Below are positions 62,168 to 64,000 of a stretch of 64,000 bases of DNA, in pieces. The number at the start of each line of letters is the position of its first letter. Position 1 is the first letter of the stretch. Both the position numbers and the translations under genes were made by a program. A model generated the notes under the pieces. That model worked only from the letters and a program-made list of their open reading frames with translations, was not told where the DNA came from and made no database searches. Origin of the DNA: Kribbella antibiotica (GTDB lineage: Bacteria; Actinomycetota; Actinomycetes; Propionibacteriales; Kribbellaceae); NCBI RefSeq assembly GCF_004349055.1, contig NZ_SMKX01000018.1, positions 25,884-89,883 of the forward strand, read 5' to 3'.

Positions 62168-63132
62168 CGGACCACCATTCCCTTCACCCGGACGCGTTCG
62201 GCCGCCCGCACGCGAACAGAGGCCGCGCGCGGGTTCGCCGCGAGCTCCTCCTCGGTCGGCCGCTCCGCGCCCCGAGTCAGGATCTGCAGATACGGCTCAT
62301 GGCCCGCCGGAATCACCGGCAGGTCGTCCGGTACGTCAGTCTTGGTGCCGGCCGCCAGCGTCTGCTTGGCAATCCGGTCCTCCAGCGACTGGTAGCTCAT
62401 CACGACGATTCGCCCGTGCAGCGCCAGCGACCGCAGTGCATTCGGCAGTGCCCGACGCAGTACCTCGAGCTCGCCGTTCACCTCGATCCGCAGCGCCTGG
62501 AACGTGCGCTTCGCCGGGTGTCCACCAGTACGGCGGGCCGCCTGCGGGATCGAGTCGCGCACCAGCTCGGACAGTCGCGCACTGTTCGTGAACGGCTCCG
62601 CCTCGCGCTCCCGCACGATCCGGTCCGCAATGCGGCGAGAGAACTTCTCTTCGCCGTACTGGAACAGGATGCGGGCCAGGTCGGCCGAGCTGTACGTGTT
62701 GAGGATGTCGGCCGCAGTGGTCGGGCCGGTCGAGTCCATCCGCATGTCCAGCGGCGCGTCCTGCGCATAGGCAAAGCCACGGTCGGCCTCGTCCAGCTGC
62801 ATCGATGAGACACCCAGGTCGAACAGGATGCCGTTGATCGCCGGTACGCCGAGATCCTCGAGCACCTCGGGCAGTTCGTCGTACACGGCCTTCACGAACG
62901 TGGTCCGGTCCTCGTACGGCGCCAGTCGCTCACCGGCCAGCCGCAGCGCGGCCGGATCCCGGTCCAGGCCGATCAGCCGGATGTCGGGGAACTGCTGCAG
63001 GAACGCCTCGGAGTGACCCCCGAGACCGAGAGTCGCATCAACGAGAACAGCGCCGGGCTGCGCGAGTGCGGGAGCCAGTAGCGCGACCACGCGCTCCAGC
63101 ATCACCGGCACATGCCGCTCCGACGCATCCAT
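62164..63132 (-). CDS. rsmH: 16S rRNA (cytosine-1402-N4)-methyltransferase RsmH
   Basis: 322 residues. [15 protein letters not shown] starts the enzyme; the SAM site is [36 protein letters not shown] and [17 protein letters not shown] are signature blocks. ATG 63132 follows GAAGGG. The in-frame ORF opening at 63423 was rejected because that part reads as intergenic shadow. The 250-base gap to mraZ may hold an extra promoter. Confidence 0.96.
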   Translation of the reverse strand: MDASERHVPVMLERVVALLAPALAQPGAVLVDATLGLGGHSEAFLQQFPDIRLIGLDRDPAALRLAGERLAPYEDRTTFVKAVYDELPEVLEDLGVPAINGILFDLGVSSMQLDEADRGFAYAQDAPLDMRMDSTGPTTAADILNTYSSADLARILFQYGEEKFSRRIADRIVREREAEPFTNSARLSELVRDSIPQAARRTGGHPAKRTFQALRIEVNGELEVLRRALPNALRSLALHGRIVVMSYQSLEDRIAKQTLAAGTKTDVPDDLPVIPAGHEPYLQILTRGAERPTEEELAANPRAASVRVRAAERVRVKGMVVR

Positions 63133-63382
63133 AGCTCGACCCTTCTCGTCGCTGCGGGAGCGACCCTGCCCCCGCAGGTCCCTGATTTTCGTGGTGTGAC
63201 TTTGCCGTTGTGTGAGGACGGCCGGATATGACTCCGTCCGGTCAGATCGCGGGTACGACGTCCGGGGAAGTACTTCGTCGTTTGGCACCGGGGAAGTGGC
63301 GTCAACACTCGAAGTCGGAGGTCGGACCCGTGATCTCACCGGACGGCCGGTGTGCTCGCGCGCCGCAGAATCATTCTTTTGT

Positions 63383-63814
63383 TCAGAAGATGCCTGGCAG
63401 TACTTCCTCGGAGAGATCGGCAAACGCCTGCTCTTGCTCCTGGGAGTACCGGTTCCAGTTCTCCGTGTTCCAGATCTCCACCCGGTTCATCGCCCCGATG
63501 ACGACACAGTCGCGATCCAGTCCCGCGTAATCGCGCAGCATCGGCGGGATGGTGACCCGGCCCTGCTTGTCCGGCACCTCGTTGGAGGCTCCGGCGAACA
63601 ACATCCGTAGGTAGTCCCGCGCACCCTTGTTGGTGATCGGTGCCTGCTTCAACTGCTCGGTCAGCTGGACGAACTCCGCTTCGGGCCAGACCGCCAGCGA
63701 TCGTTCCTGACCGCGGGTGATGACCAAGCCTTCAGCCAGTTCGTCCCGGAACTTCGCCGGCAGGAACAGCCGTCCTTTGTCGTCGAGCTTGGGGAAGTGA
63801 GTTCCGAGGAACAC
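63383..63814 (-). CDS. mraZ: Transcriptional regulator MraZ
   Basis: 143 residues with two SpoVT/AbrB-like halves: [21 protein letters not shown] and [21 protein letters not shown], each with the conserved DxxGR-type motif. MraZ represses the dcw operon by binding several GTGG repeats as a ring. Exactly such repeats lie upstream (63863-63907). GTG 63814 follows GGAGGTGGAG. Confidence 0.96.
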   Translation of the reverse strand: MFLGTHFPKLDDKGRLFLPAKFRDELAEGLVITRGQERSLAVWPEAEFVQLTEQLKQAPITNKGARDYLRMLFAGASNEVPDKQGRVTIPPMLRDYAGLDRDCVVIGAMNRVEIWNTENWNRYSQEQEQAFADLSEEVLPGIF

Positions 63815-63862
63815 GCTCCACCTCCCCGTTGCGGGCTCTCTGTCTCAGGTGAGCTGCTTCTA

Positions 63863-63913
63863 CCACTTTGGTTCCACTGCGCTCCACCTTACTCCACTTC
63901 GCCCCACCGTCAA
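63863..63913 (-). promoter_or_regulatory. dcw promoter covered by five MraZ boxes
   Basis: On the minus strand GTGG occurs five times, at 63907, 63897, 63887, 63877 and 63866 (first bases), i.e. spacing 10, 10, 10 and 11. A promoter TTGACG (63913-63908), 16-bp spacer, TAAGGT (63891-63886) lies within the same bases. MraZ binding would therefore block RNA polymerase and give autorepression. MraZ boxes in other bacteria have this GTGG-type, ten-base period. Confidence 0.75.
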
Positions 63914-64000
63914 CCAACTTCCGACCCCCACGCCCCACTCCAAGCGCAAATCGGATGCGCGTGTCCCGCGTGTCGTTACGCCTGGATCCTCGTTCGCGGG

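Noticed and set aside
63732..63938. 68-residue minus-strand ORF before mraZ
   Set aside because: It runs through the MraZ boxes and promoter and overlaps mraZ in another frame; the residues are Arg/Gly-rich shadow.

Overview
High-GC actinobacterial chromosome, most like Kribbella or another member of the Propionibacteriales (inferred from gene content, not from a database search). The signs are a complete division and cell wall (dcw) cluster with SepF, YggT and a DivIVA/Wag31 protein downstream of ftsZ, a long type-2 IleS behind a translational T-box, heavy use of GTG starts, dense ATGA/GTGA stop-start overlaps, and many TAnnnT boxes placed 5-7 bases before start codons, as expected for leaderless transcripts.

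Layout. Positions 1-3,030 look accessory: a divergent XRE regulator (partial), three tiny overlapping ORFs, three consecutive perfect hairpins, and a damaged graspetide (ATP-grasp RiPP) locus whose maturase has lost its N-terminal third while its PIMT-type methyltransferase remains whole. At 3,047-7,820 lie a CDF metal exporter with its divergent ArsR sensor, a BlaI/M56-peptidase pair with a methyltransferase, and a divergent CtaG-type protein. At 7,821-8,183 is a long hairpin followed by a tRNA-like 3' fragment. At 8,184-16,384 are a Tat-exported PhoX-family protein behind a PHO-box-like repeat and a six-gene branched-chain-amino-acid-type ABC operon with an acyl-CoA synthetase embedded in it. 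At 16,537-20,214 is hisD-hisC-hisB-hisH, ending without hisA or hisF.

The middle (20,215-33,456) holds a 170-nt near-perfect hairpin, a LON-N domain protein, a MazEF-like pair, ilvD, an ECF sigma factor with a SnoaL-like tail, a methyltransferase, an AraC regulator translationally coupled to a VOC protein, recQ, a divergent LysR/SDR pair, and two membrane-anchored proteins of unknown function. At 33,462-39,180 is a minus-strand series traR/dksA-lspA-rluD-dnaE. ileS (39,680-42,826) is on the plus strand behind a T-box whose Shine-Dalgarno-sequestering hairpin can be read directly.

From 63,814 down to 43,047 the minus strand carries the dcw cluster: mraZ, rsmH, ftsL, ftsI, murE, murF, mraY, mraY (a second tandem copy), murD, ftsW, murG, murC, ftsQ, ftsZ, pgeF, yggS, sepF, yggT, divIVA. 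These genes supply lipid II synthesis (Mur, MraY, MurG), septal polymerisation (FtsW, FtsI), divisome assembly (FtsQ, FtsL, FtsZ, SepF) and polar growth (DivIVA). mraZ is preceded by five GTGG boxes at 10-11-bp spacing laid over a readable promoter. The least ordinary items are the duplicated mraY with a 7-codon coupling ORF between the copies, the long histone-like basic N-terminus of FtsI, the 170-nt hairpin at 20,311-20,480, and the deletion scar in the graspetide locus.
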